In this document: positions 1 to 10,335 of the stretch, one piece after another
Position numbering within the stretch: position 1 is the first letter of the stretch
How the letters are laid out: each line of letters opens with the position of its first letter
Source: Ascarosepion bandense
Lineage: Eukaryota; Mollusca; Cephalopoda; Sepiida; Sepiidae
Length of the DNA: 64,000 bases
Reading direction: 5' to 3'
Assembly: GCA_037127315.1 (NCBI GenBank)
Contig: JBBBDQ010001028.1
Location: 868,001-932,000 of the forward strand
Position numbers and translations under genes: made by a program
The notes under the pieces: generated by a model
The model's database searches: none
What the model saw: the letters and a program-made list of their open reading frames with translations, nothing else
What the model was told of the DNA's origin: nothing

Positions 1-814
1 GTATTGATTTGCATACATAATCATTTATTATACTTCAGTTCTATTTGTCATTTAATCTTGCATACATTAAAATGCATATTTGTACTGTTGCAATTTTATT
101 TTCACATTTTCGTAAGACATAACATTTATTTATCTGCATTGAAAGCAAAAAGAAAACTTGCTTTTGTCTTGTTTTTGTTAAGGGAGTTAAGTCAAAAGTG
201 AGACAAGGCCATCAAGTGAGATATAGTCATAGATGAGTCACATATATACAAACAGTTTATAAATGAGTAGACAATCATGTAACAAGTATTGTGTATTGCT
301 GACATAGAAAATGTGATTTGTGTATTAGATCATCAGACTGAAACTACATTCTTATTGACTTTTCATTATTTCTAATCTGATTAATAATTCTGAAATCAAT
401 CATATTTACTAGCCTAGATATTACTCAGATATAAATATGTACTTACTTACTTATCAATAATGATTTTAGCATCGAATGATATTTTTCATTTATTTTTACA
501 ATTATATAAAGATATAGGAAATGAAGATAAAACTTAAAATTTTTTTTTCCACAACTCTAATCCTATTCTGAAAAATACTACAAGAAATTTCCATTATATT
601 TAGTACTGCATACCAATTGCAACTCACGGCAAAAATTAGTGAGGGTGTTGCTTCAGAAAAACTTTAGCAATTGTTTTAATATTGTACAAAACAAAACAAT
701 CACATAAAAAGAAAATTTATACATAAACTTGATAAAATTCTAAACAAAAAAAAAAAAATTACTTTTTACTTATTTCTAAATTGCTACAGTTCAAATCCAT
801 TCAGCAAAAATATT
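1..814. other. AT-rich sequence without recognised gene
   Basis: No exon, repeat or RNA gene could be recognised here. Short open frames are low-complexity and lack splice signals or family motifs. Confidence 0.5.
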
Positions 815-2215
815 AATAATTTTCTCTTTAATCTCTGGATTACTGTTAATGAATTTTCTCCATTGAAAGCACGTCAAGTGCATTTAGTCTTTCAGGATTC
901 ATAGTGCTCCTTAGAAAAGTTTTTATTCTTTTCAGTGTTGAAAAGCAGGGTTCTGGCTTTGATGTAGTCATGGGAATTGTCAAGGGGATTTTTATTAGTT
1001 TCATAATTTCACTAAGAACAGCTTCTAGATTATTTTAGAAGATAAATTTCAGCAGCTTAATTAATTTGCAATATTCATGCATATCGGACTGACAATAAAA
1101 TAATTTTAGTTCAGTTTGAAGCTTTTTTTTTGTCTGTCTGGGATATGCTTCAGTAGTCAGTACTATATCTTCTGTAGACAGTTCATTCTTAAAATTAGTG
1201 AAGCTTTTTTTGTTGAACAATTTAGTAGAAAAATATCTGTCCATTATATCAACATATGCAGTCACACACTTCCTTTGATTTGCCATGAGTGTCTTTGAAG
1301 GATTTTCATAGTACTTTTTTCTAAAATAGCAGTTTTGAAATCTGTTATATATTCATTGAGTTTAAACACACTAATTTCTCAAGATTGCATTTAGTTGTAA
1401 ATTACTTCAACATGAGGCATAATCTGATGAAAAAGCTCTAATCAAAACCTGAAATTATCATCATTCAGGTATTGTCAAATTCCTATTGCTTCTGCAATAG
1501 TTTGATATGCATTTGATGTTGATTGAATTTTAGTAAGACAGCTTTTTAAAGGTTGCAAATTTTCATGAACTCTGTTTGTGGTCTGTATGTTAAAAATCCC
1601 TCTTGTAAAGAATGGATAGATGTTGTGACTTTGAGAAGAATGTTCGTATAGGCAAAATGTTAGAGAAAAATACTCTTGCATTTTGTATAATACTTGCTGC
1701 ATTTCTCATTATTAAATTAGGTTGATGTGCATAACAGTGAATGAAATGTGTGCTACTATAAACTGCTTGTATTTTTGCTTGAATTCTTCCTTTTTTGCCT
1801 TTCATGACATTTTCAACATCAAATGTCTGAGCTATCAGTTTTCGCTCATTTCCTAAAGGATTATGTCTAATTGTTGTAGAATACATTTTGATATACCATT
1901 TGCAATATTTGATTTCCTGGAATAAAGAATCCCTAAAAACACACAAATATTTCTTAATTCTACACATATCATAGGACAATGACCATTCGAGTGTATTCCA
2001 AAACACGTGTCATAAGCCGTGAAATTTCGCTAATTTCTGTCCTTATCTCCTCATGGTATATTTGTAGCAGGCAGACAAGTATTTCATTCTGGATGGTCTT
2101 AGAAACACCTTTAAAAACTGTACTGGTCTCTTCATGATTCTTCAAATCTGAATCTAATTTACATGCAAAAGTGACGGTGAATCCACATTTCAATATGCTT
2201 CTTTGTCTTTATTTT
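815..2215 (-). pseudogene. hAT-type transposase relic (ZMYM1/TTF-finger-like), degenerate
   Basis: Read on the minus strand, several frames follow one another in the order of a hAT-like transposase of the zinc-finger MYM-type 1 group. Near 2,190-2,000 a stretch resembles the 'FKG.SKTIQNE' region. Around 1,590-1,830 there is FIHCYAHQPNLIM followed by ARVFFSNI, matching the conserved HCYAH.LNL and RVFFS blocks. At 815-1,010 there is CFSTLKRIKTFLRSTMNPER, the C-terminal hAT dimerisation region. Stops and frame changes separate these blocks, so no full protein is encoded. hAT transposases cut and paste DNA in the nucleus; related domesticated genes exist, but the frame breaks argue against domestication here. 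Terminal inverted repeats and an 8-bp duplication were not found. Confidence 0.8.
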
Positions 2216-3839
2216 TCAGTTTTTTCTTTCATTTTGTTTATATTTCTAAAATAATCTTTTATCCCTCTTACCTTCAACAGCAAACATGAGAATCAAAACA
2301 ATGCATTTTTCTTTTTACAAACACAGAGCCAAGTTTTCTGTTGGTACCATTCAGAATTACATCTATGAATATACCTGTTGTTGTTGCTTATTTCTGGTTG
2401 AGATATTTGGATATCAGGTTTTTAATTGCCTCTTTTCTTAACTGTAACTTTCTCATGGAGAGAAAACTGTGAAAACTTAAGCTGTTGAAGTTAGCTTACT
2501 GTCACAGTACTTCTTGGGGATTCAAGGAGGTCATAGCTAAATTATTAAAATAATAAAACAACTAAAAAACAAACATTGAATTAAATAGAATAGCCAGAAG
2601 CATGACAATCAGCTACAGTTTCTCACATTCAAGAATATGGTACACAGTTTTTAAGCACAACTTACTGAGTCAAAAATAAACACTCCCTTACACTTGGACA
2701 ATAGGGTTGGCACTGTGTGAGAAACAGTGCTCTCTCTAACCACTAGTCATTTTCTTTCTTCTGTTGAAGCACAAGGATTTTTGTAATTTTTCATGAACGA
2801 GGGGCATGGCTACTAACATTAATTAAGCTTTAGGATTATATAATGTACAAGTATGAAAAAGAATAAAAGAAAAAATGGACTCACTATATGGAATGTTATC
2901 AATAATACTGAGTAAAAATAAGGGGTGTTGAAGTTCCATGGTTCCTGTACATGAACTGCCACTGCTGCATACACGTAATTTGGTTTCTAAATTAATTTTG
3001 GCATGGCCTAAATTCTTACCTCATGAATGGTTTGAATGATCATTAAACTAAATCATAATTAATCAGTTTCCTTAATGCCAGTTTGTGATGATGAAATTGC
3101 ACATCAATAATGGACTGTCCTTTGTCAGATTATTCAAGTCTTTCAATTGCACAGCTAAACAATAAGCACCAAATGACCTATAATTTTATACTGTAGATAT
3201 ACATCACAGATCTGAAAACATTGACATATCCAGTCTTTGGAATGCTTTTATTCTGTTGTCAGGAGAAATTTATTAATTGTGAAATCCTGTATGCTTTAAT
3301 CATTGAAACAGAATATCAAAGTATTAAATATGGTGGGTGAGATGTAAGGAAAATGCTTGATGAATAAATATTTCAACAACTTCGTTGTGGCAAACTGACA
3401 AGGTTGTCAAAAGAAAAGATACAAAGAAAAGAAGAGAAGTCCTTGACTTAAGTTGATGTTTCTCAAACTTTTTGAAAGTTTTGTTAAATAAACAACCATG
3501 TAAAAAAGATAAAACATACAAGAAAGAAATTATTAATCTCAAAAATTGCACCAATATTAACAAAACTAATTTCCATATTGAAAGAAAAAAATAGAAAACT
3601 ATGATGATGCTCAATGATATTTTAAAGGGAATTATTCAAGAAAATATTGTTTCTTGTTGAATAAGCCAGTACAATTACTATCCATTATTTGTGTGTGTCA
3701 TCAATAATTTACTTATTTGTATGTGAGCATTTATATATACAAAATATATTGGATGTCAAAAAAAATTTTGTTCTCATTCTAGAATTAAAAGCAAATAAAC
3801 AGGACAACAACTCGTATAAAGTAATCCAAAGTCAAAATA
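2216..3839. other. AT-rich sequence without recognised gene
   Basis: Nothing could be assigned. The minus-strand open frame at 3,324-3,614 is hydrophobic and low-complexity and has no recognisable family signature. Confidence 0.4.
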
Positions 3840-4946
3840 ACATAAAGAAAAACCCCAAATAATCAAGAATATACAAATACTTGATGAAGAAGTTCACAAA
3901 CAAGGAAAACAAACAATAAGGAAAGTGTGGAATATATGAAAAAAGATAACCAAAAGACAAAAACATAGTCATCCATAAAATCCACTCACTAAAATAAAAT
4001 AATTACCACTTGAATGGAGAAACAGCACAATCATTATACAAGGGAACTGTAAACCAGACTACAAGGAAATTAAACAAATTACAACTTATTACAAAATAAA
4101 TGTATCAACAATAGAGAATAGGCTATGTGGGGGTACTTCAATATTCATTAAAAAATTGATACTCCATGAAAAACTACAATTAAATACAAATCTACAGATC
4201 ATGACAATAAAAACTTCAATTCATTGAACAGTGAGTATATGTTTATATTACTCCCAAACAAACTGATGAATAGAAAGGTTAATTAGCCAACTTCCCACTC
4301 CTTTTCTACAAATGGAAGATTTTAATGCACACAAAAAATTGTGGGGTTGTAGGAACCCCAATCAAACTGGTAAAATTATAGAATCTCTACTAGAACCATC
4401 TGATCTATGTATACTTAATAACCAAATGCACACATACCTACACCCAGGTACAGGATCAACATTAGCTATCAACCTAACCATATGCTTCCTATCAATTTTT
4501 ATGGAGTTTCAATGGAAGGTTTATGATAACCAATGTGGTAGTGACTATTCACCTATTTTCCTAAATATAAGCAAGCCTATGCTAGAAGAAAGGAATCTAA
4601 AATGACAGCTGCACAAAGCTTCAATGAACTCTGCTCATTCCAAATCAACATAGACATTCTGAATGAACCAGAACCAGTAGTCTCCTTTACAAACATACTA
4701 ACATAAATAGTAAGACAAAGCCAAATCTTTTAAATCACATACCAAATGAAAACCCTGGTTTACAGCAGAATGCAGAGAAGCAGTTAAAACCGGAAAAAAA
4801 TGCTAAAGATATTCTTAGATAACTCAACCACAATCAGCCTACAAAGCTACAAGCAAGCACAAGGAAAAAACTCTGTTTAATTAGAATCTTGATAAAACTA
4901 CATCTCCAGACTAAATAACAAAATCTCAATAAATAAAACATAAGAA
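3840..4946 (+). pseudogene. LINE-A, part 1: jockey-like endonuclease region, split by the gypsy insertion
   Basis: An apurinic-type (exonuclease-endonuclease-phosphatase) domain of a jockey-like non-LTR retrotransposon is visible across frames. The clearest piece is the open frame at 4,312-4,605, with DFNAHKKLWGC (the GDFNAH catalytic block with G changed to E), TYLHPGTGS and a GSDYSPI block near the domain end. At about 4,750 PWFTAECREAVKTGKK follows, the usual linker after the endonuclease. Stops interrupt all frames, so this is an old inactive copy. It ends exactly at the target duplication of the gypsy element and resumes at 11,025. The N-terminal QETH block appears lost. Confidence 0.85.
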
Positions 4947-4950
4947 ATAA

Positions 4951-5429
4951 TGTAATATAACAATCTGGCCCCACCCGAGGAAGTGATGCAAGCGATGGTG
5001 TTTTCCATCGGTGAAGGGGGCGGCGAAGCGACAAGACAGGTGTTTGTGAAATACATCCTGTCGAAGCCGGAGCGGATGTCGTTTTGACCTTATTTCCGAC
5101 AGCGGCGGAAATGGCTACAGAGGCAAACAGATCAGGTGCCTCTTAGAATTACGTGGGCGTTGCGTGGGCGAGGCAAAAACCGGAAGGAAAGTCCCGGTTC
5201 TAGAGGACTATATAAAGACCTCGACACACGGATTCGCCAGTAGCAGAGAGCGGCCGGTGGAAGCAGAGAGAGACAACACAGGCAGACTACACTCCCGTCA
5301 GCCATTCTATATGCGCCCTCACCCTCCCGTTCTCTATTCCACACAGTTCGTCGTCATTAATAAAAATATAACCTTATATTTTTATATATGCGTGTTTGTT
5401 GTTTTGTCGTCGTACGGCGATATATAACA
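4951..5429 (+). repeat. 5' LTR of the gypsy element
   Basis: Starts TGTAATATAACA and ends GATATATAACA. The preceding four bases ATAA (4,947-4,950) equal the four bases after the 3' LTR. It differs from the 3' LTR only by G at 5,081 and C at 5,314. Both differences change a CpG. Confidence 0.95.
5162..5364 (+). promoter_or_regulatory. LTR promoter and polyadenylation signals
   Basis: A TATA box (tatataaag, 5,209-5,217) lies about 40 bp after an exact EGR/Zif268-type site (gcgtgggcg, 5,162-5,170), with a related gcgt-rich motif just before it. A polyadenylation signal AATAAA is at 5,359-5,364, so transcription probably starts near 5,240 and the R region ends shortly after the signal. The same elements occur in the 3' LTR. 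Motifs are seen directly; their activity is inferred. Confidence 0.6.
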
Positions 5430-5438
5430 TACGCAAAT

Positions 5439-5456
5439 TGGTGCCTAGTGACTTGC
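5439..5456 (+). promoter_or_regulatory. Putative primer binding site
   Basis: TGGTGCCTAGTGAC lies 9 nt after the LTR end. TGG at the start is what pairs with a tRNA CCA end. The tRNA species could not be named with confidence. Confidence 0.5.
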
Positions 5457-5662
5457 TGTTTTGAGACAACAACAACAACAAAACAGATAGATACGAGCTT
5501 GGTTACCACGGCGACAATTGAAATTCAACGGAATTAAAACTACCAGATAGAAGACGAAAATAGTAAACAACAGGACGACAGCAGAGAAAGGTAGCTGACT
5601 TTTGATTCGATCTTGTGTGTGTTCTGCTCTTGTTCATAAGTTATATTTTAAAAAAAAAAAAA

Positions 5663-6475
5663 ATGGAACAGCATACTTTTGCCGATTTTGTTCAAGGTCT
5701 GACCCTAGAATTGAGAAATGTGGCTTGTTCGGTGTCGAACACTTTAAGGGGAGAATCTTTTTTAAAAAATATACAGCCATTAGCATGCAAAGAAGATGGT
5801 GGTTGTAGTGCTTGGTTGGAGGATATGGAGAGGTATTTTAGAGTTGTGCGTGTGGCAGAAGAAGACAAGTGTCAGGCAGCTCTTCTCACAACAAGGGCAG
5901 CTGTTGGACACTATGTATATAGACTAATCGCTAGTAACCCACAACTCACATGGAAGGAGTTAAAAACTTCTTTAAAGGAATATTACGGATTGGTTTTAGA
6001 CCCCGACGCACGGTTAGTCGAATTAGTGAACATTAAGCAGGGTAGAACGGAGGGGGTGCAGGACTACATGCAGAGAGTAGTACGCCTAGCGGAGGGCGCA
6101 TATGTTGGGGTTGACGGGAGGAATGAAGTTGTTACAAAACAAGTCCTAGGATTTTTTATAAAAGGTCTAAGGGATCGGGAAATAAAGATGGCAGTTATGA
6201 AGGATGAGCCACAAACACTGGAGGCTGCCTATCAGAAAGCGTTATCTGAGTTGAGATGGAAAATTCGACTCGACGCAAACTCTGAATACGAAGAGGAGCC
6301 TATGGAAATTTGTCACTCTCGGAGACGGGTACCGATAGAAGCCGTAAGCCCCGCTAAATCTAATATAATAATGATAATAATAGGAATAAGAACAATAGAA
6401 AAGTTGGGACTCGTGAGCGGGAGAGGAACGGGAGCGTTGTTAGGTGTTGGAATTGTGGGAAAGAAGGCCACATAG
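5663..6475 (+). CDS. gag: Gypsy Gag (capsid part), C-terminus frame-broken
   Basis: Gag packages element RNA in cytoplasmic particles. The start is the ATG at 5,663, directly after an A-tract; the open frame runs upstream without another ATG. The protein is about 270 residues. It has a helical retrotransposon capsid pattern, with SAWLEDMERYF (near residue 51), NPQLTWKELKTSLKEYYG and FFIKGLRDREIKMAV as landmark blocks. After about residue 230 the frame runs into a low-complexity stretch rich in I and N and then into sequence unlike nucleocapsid, ending at 6,475. The zinc knuckle lies in another frame just downstream, so the encoded Gag lacks it. It shares the block order of the Gag at 50,585. 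Confidence 0.85.
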   Translation: MEQHTFADFVQGLTLELRNVACSVSNTLRGESFLKNIQPLACKEDGGCSAWLEDMERYFRVVRVAEEDKCQAALLTTRAAVGHYVYRLIASNPQLTWKELKTSLKEYYGLVLDPDARLVELVNIKQGRTEGVQDYMQRVVRLAEGAYVGVDGRNEVVTKQVLGFFIKGLRDREIKMAVMKDEPQTLEAAYQKALSELRWKIRLDANSEYEEEPMEICHSRRRVPIEAVSPAKSNIIMIIIGIRTIEKLGLVSGRGTGALLGVGIVGKKAT

Positions 6476-6564
6476 CGAAATTTTGTAGACACGCCCCGGG
6501 AAACGGCAGAGGTCCGTTCGTGCGACGCCCAACGAACGGAACAAGACGGTACCAACGCACATAG
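6364..6564 (+). pseudogene. Displaced nucleocapsid zinc knuckle of the gypsy Gag
   Basis: In the frame one base away from gag, open from 6,364 to the stop at 6,562-6,564, there is a CCHC knuckle CWNCGKEGHIAKFC (6,445-6,486) followed by a basic R/G-rich tail. This is the normal C-terminus of a gypsy Gag. The frame change falls in an AAT/ATA-rich tract at about 6,356-6,385, so a small slippage indel there probably detached it. Pol begins in a third frame just after, consistent with a normal -1 gag-pol frameshift from the knuckle frame. Confidence 0.75.
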
Positions 6565-6572
6565 TTGGTAAT

Positions 6573-9500
6573 ATGGGCGCGCCAAATTCCATCTTTATTA
6601 GAATAGAACGTAGACCTTATAGGGCATTGGTAGATATGGGAGCAGAGGTATCGGTTATAAGCTGTAGGGTATTTAAAAAATTGCGACTGGGACTTGAACT
6701 GCAAAAGAGGGACATTAAACTTCGAACTGCGAATGGATCCCCGTTATACGTTGAAGGCCTTTGTCGTCTACAGGTCCAGATAGGAAGTAAGTCCATACCC
6801 CATGATTTTTTAGTCGTGAAAAATCTCAATAGAAATGTTATACTTGGCCGAGATTGGCTGATGCAGAACGGGGTGAGAATGTATTTCGATTTGGGGGCAT
6901 TGAAGATTGGTGAAGAATACGTGGCATTAGAGGAGGATGTTCATATTTCCTCTATTGTTAGGTTAGCTCAAAAAGTAACATTAAGACCTCAACACCTGCA
7001 TGCTTGTCTGGGATTAACCAGGCTGAGAAATGGACGTGGCAAAGAATATGAAATCGAACAGCTGAGTAGTGGATATGTTAGCAACTTATGTGGTATATCA
7101 GTAGCCAACGCAGTTGTAAAAATGCCAAAGTCTCGTAAGTTTCAGTTGCTGATAATGAATAACACTAAGCAGACAATCACTTTGAAACGGGGGTGTCCGC
7201 TGGCTAAATTGGAAAGGGCAGGTAATATTACTGAAATTACTATGCCCGATAAACAAAATAATAAAAGTCCTGATGTAGATTTGGAACAGGTACATGTACC
7301 AGAGGAATTCAAGCCTGAAATTAACAAATTGCTAAAAAGAAATAGGGACATGTTCGTTAGTGACGACAAAAACCTGGGCAGAACCGATACTGTGGAGATG
7401 CGTATCGATACTGGAACGCATGAGCCCATAAGAAAATGCCCATATCGCACACCCCTCAAACAAAGAAAGACAATGGATTCAGCAATCGACGAAATGATGC
7501 AGGCAGGTGTAATTGAGAGATCCAATAGCCCGTGGGGTTTTCCAGTAGTTTTAGTAGAGAAGAAAGACAGTGGTAAGAGATTTTGTGTAGACTTTAGAGC
7601 ACTTAAGATTACAAGGAAATATGCTCGACCTCTTCCTGTCATCGATGATATACTGACATCACTTGGTTCGGCAAGGTACTTTTCGAAGCTTGATTTAAAA
7701 TCAGGGTACTGGCAAGTTAAGCTTCATGATGATGACAAAGAAAAAAGTGCATTCACCTGCCACAAGGGTCTGTTTCATTTTAATGTTATGCCATTTGGAC
7801 TTGCAAACGCACCCGGCATCTTCCAGGAATTAATGTCAGTTGTTTTACAGGGACAGGAAGATTTTGCTTTGGCATATTTAGATGATATTCTGATATTTTC
7901 AAATACGGTGGAAGATCATTTAAAACATATAGACACAGTCTTGAGTAGTCTACGTAAGCACAACCTTAAACTGAAGCCAGCTAAGTGTGAGTTCTTTAAG
8001 AAAGAGACCCAATACCTGGGGTTCAAGATAAGTGAAGAGGGAATACAACCAGACCTCAATAAAGTCAAGGCTATAAAGTCAGTTTCTACTCCAACCACTG
8101 TTAGGCAAGTAAGAGCTTTTATTGGGATGACCTCATACTATCGCCGCTTTATTAGAAATTTCTCTGATATAGCCGAACCGCTGGTCAATTTGACAAGGAA
8201 ATATGCACGATTCCAATGGGACGATGCTTGCCAAACCGCTTTCGATACACTAAAAACGAAGCTCGCGGAGATGATAACACTAGCCTATCCCAACCCAAAT
8301 AAGGCGTATAGGTTATATACTGACGCATCCGATCAATCGATTGGCGCATGCCTATCCCAGGTGGTGTACGATAAGGAAAATAGGAAGGATGTAGAAAAAC
8401 CAATTTATTTATTGTCCCATAAATTAAGTGACACACAAACGAGGTGGTCAACTATAGAGAAAGAGGCTTATGCCATACACTATGCTCTTCAAAAACTGAA
8501 TCACTACCTGCATGGCGCAACATTCACAATATACACTGATCATAGGCCCCTGGAGCACTTATTTAATTCGCCCATGCAAAATAAGAAGATACAGACTTGG
8601 GCTCTGAGCATGTCTGGCTACAATTGCAGCATACAGTATCTTAAGGGTAAGGATAATGTTTGCGCAGATCTCTTATCACGCGCTGTTGATGTGAACAAAG
8701 ACCATATTGCTTCTCCAGTAGATATAGATGATAGAAATTACTTGGTTAGTGTTATAAACTCCAACCTAATGGAGCCGGAAGAATTAGCAGCCCATAAAAA
8801 TGTCGGAAATTCATCAGAGGCACCCGAACGGCCCACATTGAAAGGAATAGACATAATCAGGGAGCAAGAATCAGACAAAAACATCTTAGACCTGAAGATT
8901 AGATTACGAAATGGTAGGGCTACCAAAGCAGAACAGAAGAGATATATAGTAATGGATGAGGTGGTGTACTATTTGTCTCAACCTGATGATGAACCCCTCA
9001 TCAGGCTGTATGTACCATCTCACCTTAGAAAAAGGGTGCTAGTTCAATACCATGATGACAGTGGCCATATGGGGGTGGATAAGACATTCCACTCAATAAA
9101 ACAAAAGTATTTCTGGCCTTGTTTACTTAGAGAAATAAATGATTTCGTAGGTAAATGTATCCCGTGTCAGACAAGAAACCTAAAGAAGCAGCAACCCCAC
9201 ATACAGAAATGTGACTTCCCTCCTTTTCCTTTCGCAAAGGTTGCTTTAGAATCCAGTGATTCGGATGACGAATCCGGAGCGGAACAGACCGACTTTCCAG
9301 TGCACAAAAATCGACACCAACGTGTGGAATCAGACGATGAGTCTGATGTTTCATTAATGGAGCGTCGCATCATGACGCGACATAAAATGGCGAATAAAAA
9401 CGTGTCAACTATTGATAGTGATGATAGAATCGGTGGTATAGATAATGTTTCATCCACGTTCGAGGATGATTGCTCAAAGTGTGAAACGTCTGGATCTACT

Positions 9501-9671
9501 CATGTAGATCAGGGTTTTTCTAGGGAATCACCTAGCAGCGAAGATGTCCAAATGAGGCAAACGTCTGTTGGGGCAAAAAGCACGGATAGACCTGCAGATT
9601 CCACAGTTGATCGGAACAAAAAGAAAGAACAACTGAAAAGCCTTGTAGACTTATTGGCTGATATGCTATAG
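6573..9671 (+). CDS. pol: Gypsy Pol: protease, reverse transcriptase, RNase H, integrase zinc domain; integrase core deleted
   Basis: An uninterrupted 1,032-residue frame. Order: aspartic protease (LVDMGAEVSVIS, Asp about residue 21; the usual DTG/DSG reads DMG); reverse transcriptase with YFSKLDLKSGYWQV, MPFGLANAP and the catalytic YLDD near residue 435; RNase H with YTDAS (Asp about 584), a conserved Glu in STIEKEAYA and TDHRPLEHL; then the integrase HHCC domain (HDDSGHMGVDKT ... CIPCQTR, about 816-870). Just after FAKVAL (about 891), where the integrase D,D-35-E core should begin, the frame passes into an acidic Ser/Asp-rich tail to residue 1,032. Loss of the core is in frame. The protein could copy RNA into DNA but could not itself integrate it. 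Frame is favoured from about 6,560, where it overlaps the end of the knuckle frame. Confidence 0.93.
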   Translation: MGAPNSIFIRIERRPYRALVDMGAEVSVISCRVFKKLRLGLELQKRDIKLRTANGSPLYVEGLCRLQVQIGSKSIPHDFLVVKNLNRNVILGRDWLMQNGVRMYFDLGALKIGEEYVALEEDVHISSIVRLAQKVTLRPQHLHACLGLTRLRNGRGKEYEIEQLSSGYVSNLCGISVANAVVKMPKSRKFQLLIMNNTKQTITLKRGCPLAKLERAGNITEITMPDKQNNKSPDVDLEQVHVPEEFKPEINKLLKRNRDMFVSDDKNLGRTDTVEMRIDTGTHEPIRKCPYRTPLKQRKTMDSAIDEMMQAGVIERSNSPWGFPVVLVEKKDSGKRFCVDFRALKITRKYARPLPVIDDILTSLGSARYFSKLDLKSGYWQVKLHDDDKEKSAFTCHKGLFHFNVMPFGLANAPGIFQELMSVVLQGQEDFALAYLDDILIFSNTVEDHLKHIDTVLSSLRKHNLKLKPAKCEFFKKETQYLGFKISEEGIQPDLNKVKAIKSVSTPTTVRQVRAFIGMTSYYRRFIRNFSDIAEPLVNLTRKYARFQWDDACQTAFDTLKTKLAEMITLAYPNPNKAYRLYTDASDQSIGACLSQVVYDKENRKDVEKPIYLLSHKLSDTQTRWSTIEKEAYAIHYALQKLNHYLHGATFTIYTDHRPLEHLFNSPMQNKKIQTWALSMSGYNCSIQYLKGKDNVCADLLSRAVDVNKDHIASPVDIDDRNYLVSVINSNLMEPEELAAHKNVGNSSEAPERPTLKGIDIIREQESDKNILDLKIRLRNGRATKAEQKRYIVMDEVVYYLSQPDDEPLIRLYVPSHLRKRVLVQYHDDSGHMGVDKTFHSIKQKYFWPCLLREINDFVGKCIPCQTRNLKKQQPHIQKCDFPPFPFAKVALESSDSDDESGAEQTDFPVHKNRHQRVESDDESDVSLMERRIMTRHKMANKNVSTIDSDDRIGGIDNVSSTFEDDCSKCETSGSTHVDQGFSRESPSSEDVQMRQTSVGAKSTDRPADSTVDRNKKKEQLKSLVDLLADML

Positions 9672-10210
9672 GATTGGGAAAGAAAGCAGTGGGAGGATTA
9701 ACGATAGTTTAAGTGAAATAGTTAGGTCACCTTCCTTATAGCAAAACATGCGGAAGATACAAACTAATGAATTAAGAGTCACGGGTCCATTTTTTTTTTT
9801 TAGACTAAATTAAGATAGATGAAACCTCTAATCCTCCACAAGTAAATTGCATGCGGATTAACGTTGGAATCAGGGTAATTTTCTTCGTTTTCTATTGAAC
9901 ATTTCTCGGTCAGACTATGAATGATATGTACTGCAGATAATGGCAGTTTTTCTGTGTTCAAACATAGTATGTTTGAAATTAAATTAAATTAAATGAAGTT
10001 ACATGTGTAACAATAAACTCGAGCGGAAACACGCATGGTGTTGGTCAAAGGTCATTTACTCGATGTCAGTTTAGAAACTGGGGCGCGGTTACCGCCTATG
10101 ATCATATGGTCGTGCATCGAGGCGTCTACGCGTATGGACAGAGTCGAGAAAGGAAACGAACATTGAAAGTTACAGAAACTTAAAAAAAAAAAAAAAGAAC
10201 AATGAAACAT
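9672..10210 (+). other. Gypsy 3' non-coding region, first part
   Basis: About 540 bp between the pol stop and the antisense host fragment. No frame or domain was recognised. It contains an A-run at 10,182-10,195 immediately before the captured fragment, which may mark one edge of the capture. Confidence 0.5.
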
Positions 10211-10335
10211 CGAGCTGGGAGAACATTATCCTCTGTATAAGTCCCAAGTAATTCTATCATCACTTTTGTGGCAGTCTCACTCATTTTGACTTCCAACACT
10301 GCGTCATGAAGCATACGCAAGAGATTCTGTGTTTT
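10211..10335 (-). pseudogene. Antisense fragment of eIF3m captured inside the gypsy element
   Basis: On the minus strand this stretch translates to a peptide containing TQNLLRMLHDAVLEVK and SETATKVMIELLGTYTEDN. The known animal eIF3m region is a leucine-rich LLRLL segment followed by a KVM-ELLG-YTEDN block, so order, spacing and the YTEDN motif agree. eIF3m is a PCI-domain subunit of the translation initiation factor 3 complex in the cytoplasm. The fragment corresponds to about 40 residues, has no start codon of its own and is bounded by an A-run (10,182-10,195) and a T-run (10,400-10,414). It lies between pol and the polypurine tract, so it is inside the element and opposite to its transcription. 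The match is from memory of the family. Confidence 0.72.

Noticed and set aside
5132..5427. Open frames on both strands of the gypsy LTRs (also at 10,723-11,018)
   Set aside because: They overlap the promoter and R region, occur in both LTRs, and carry no domain.
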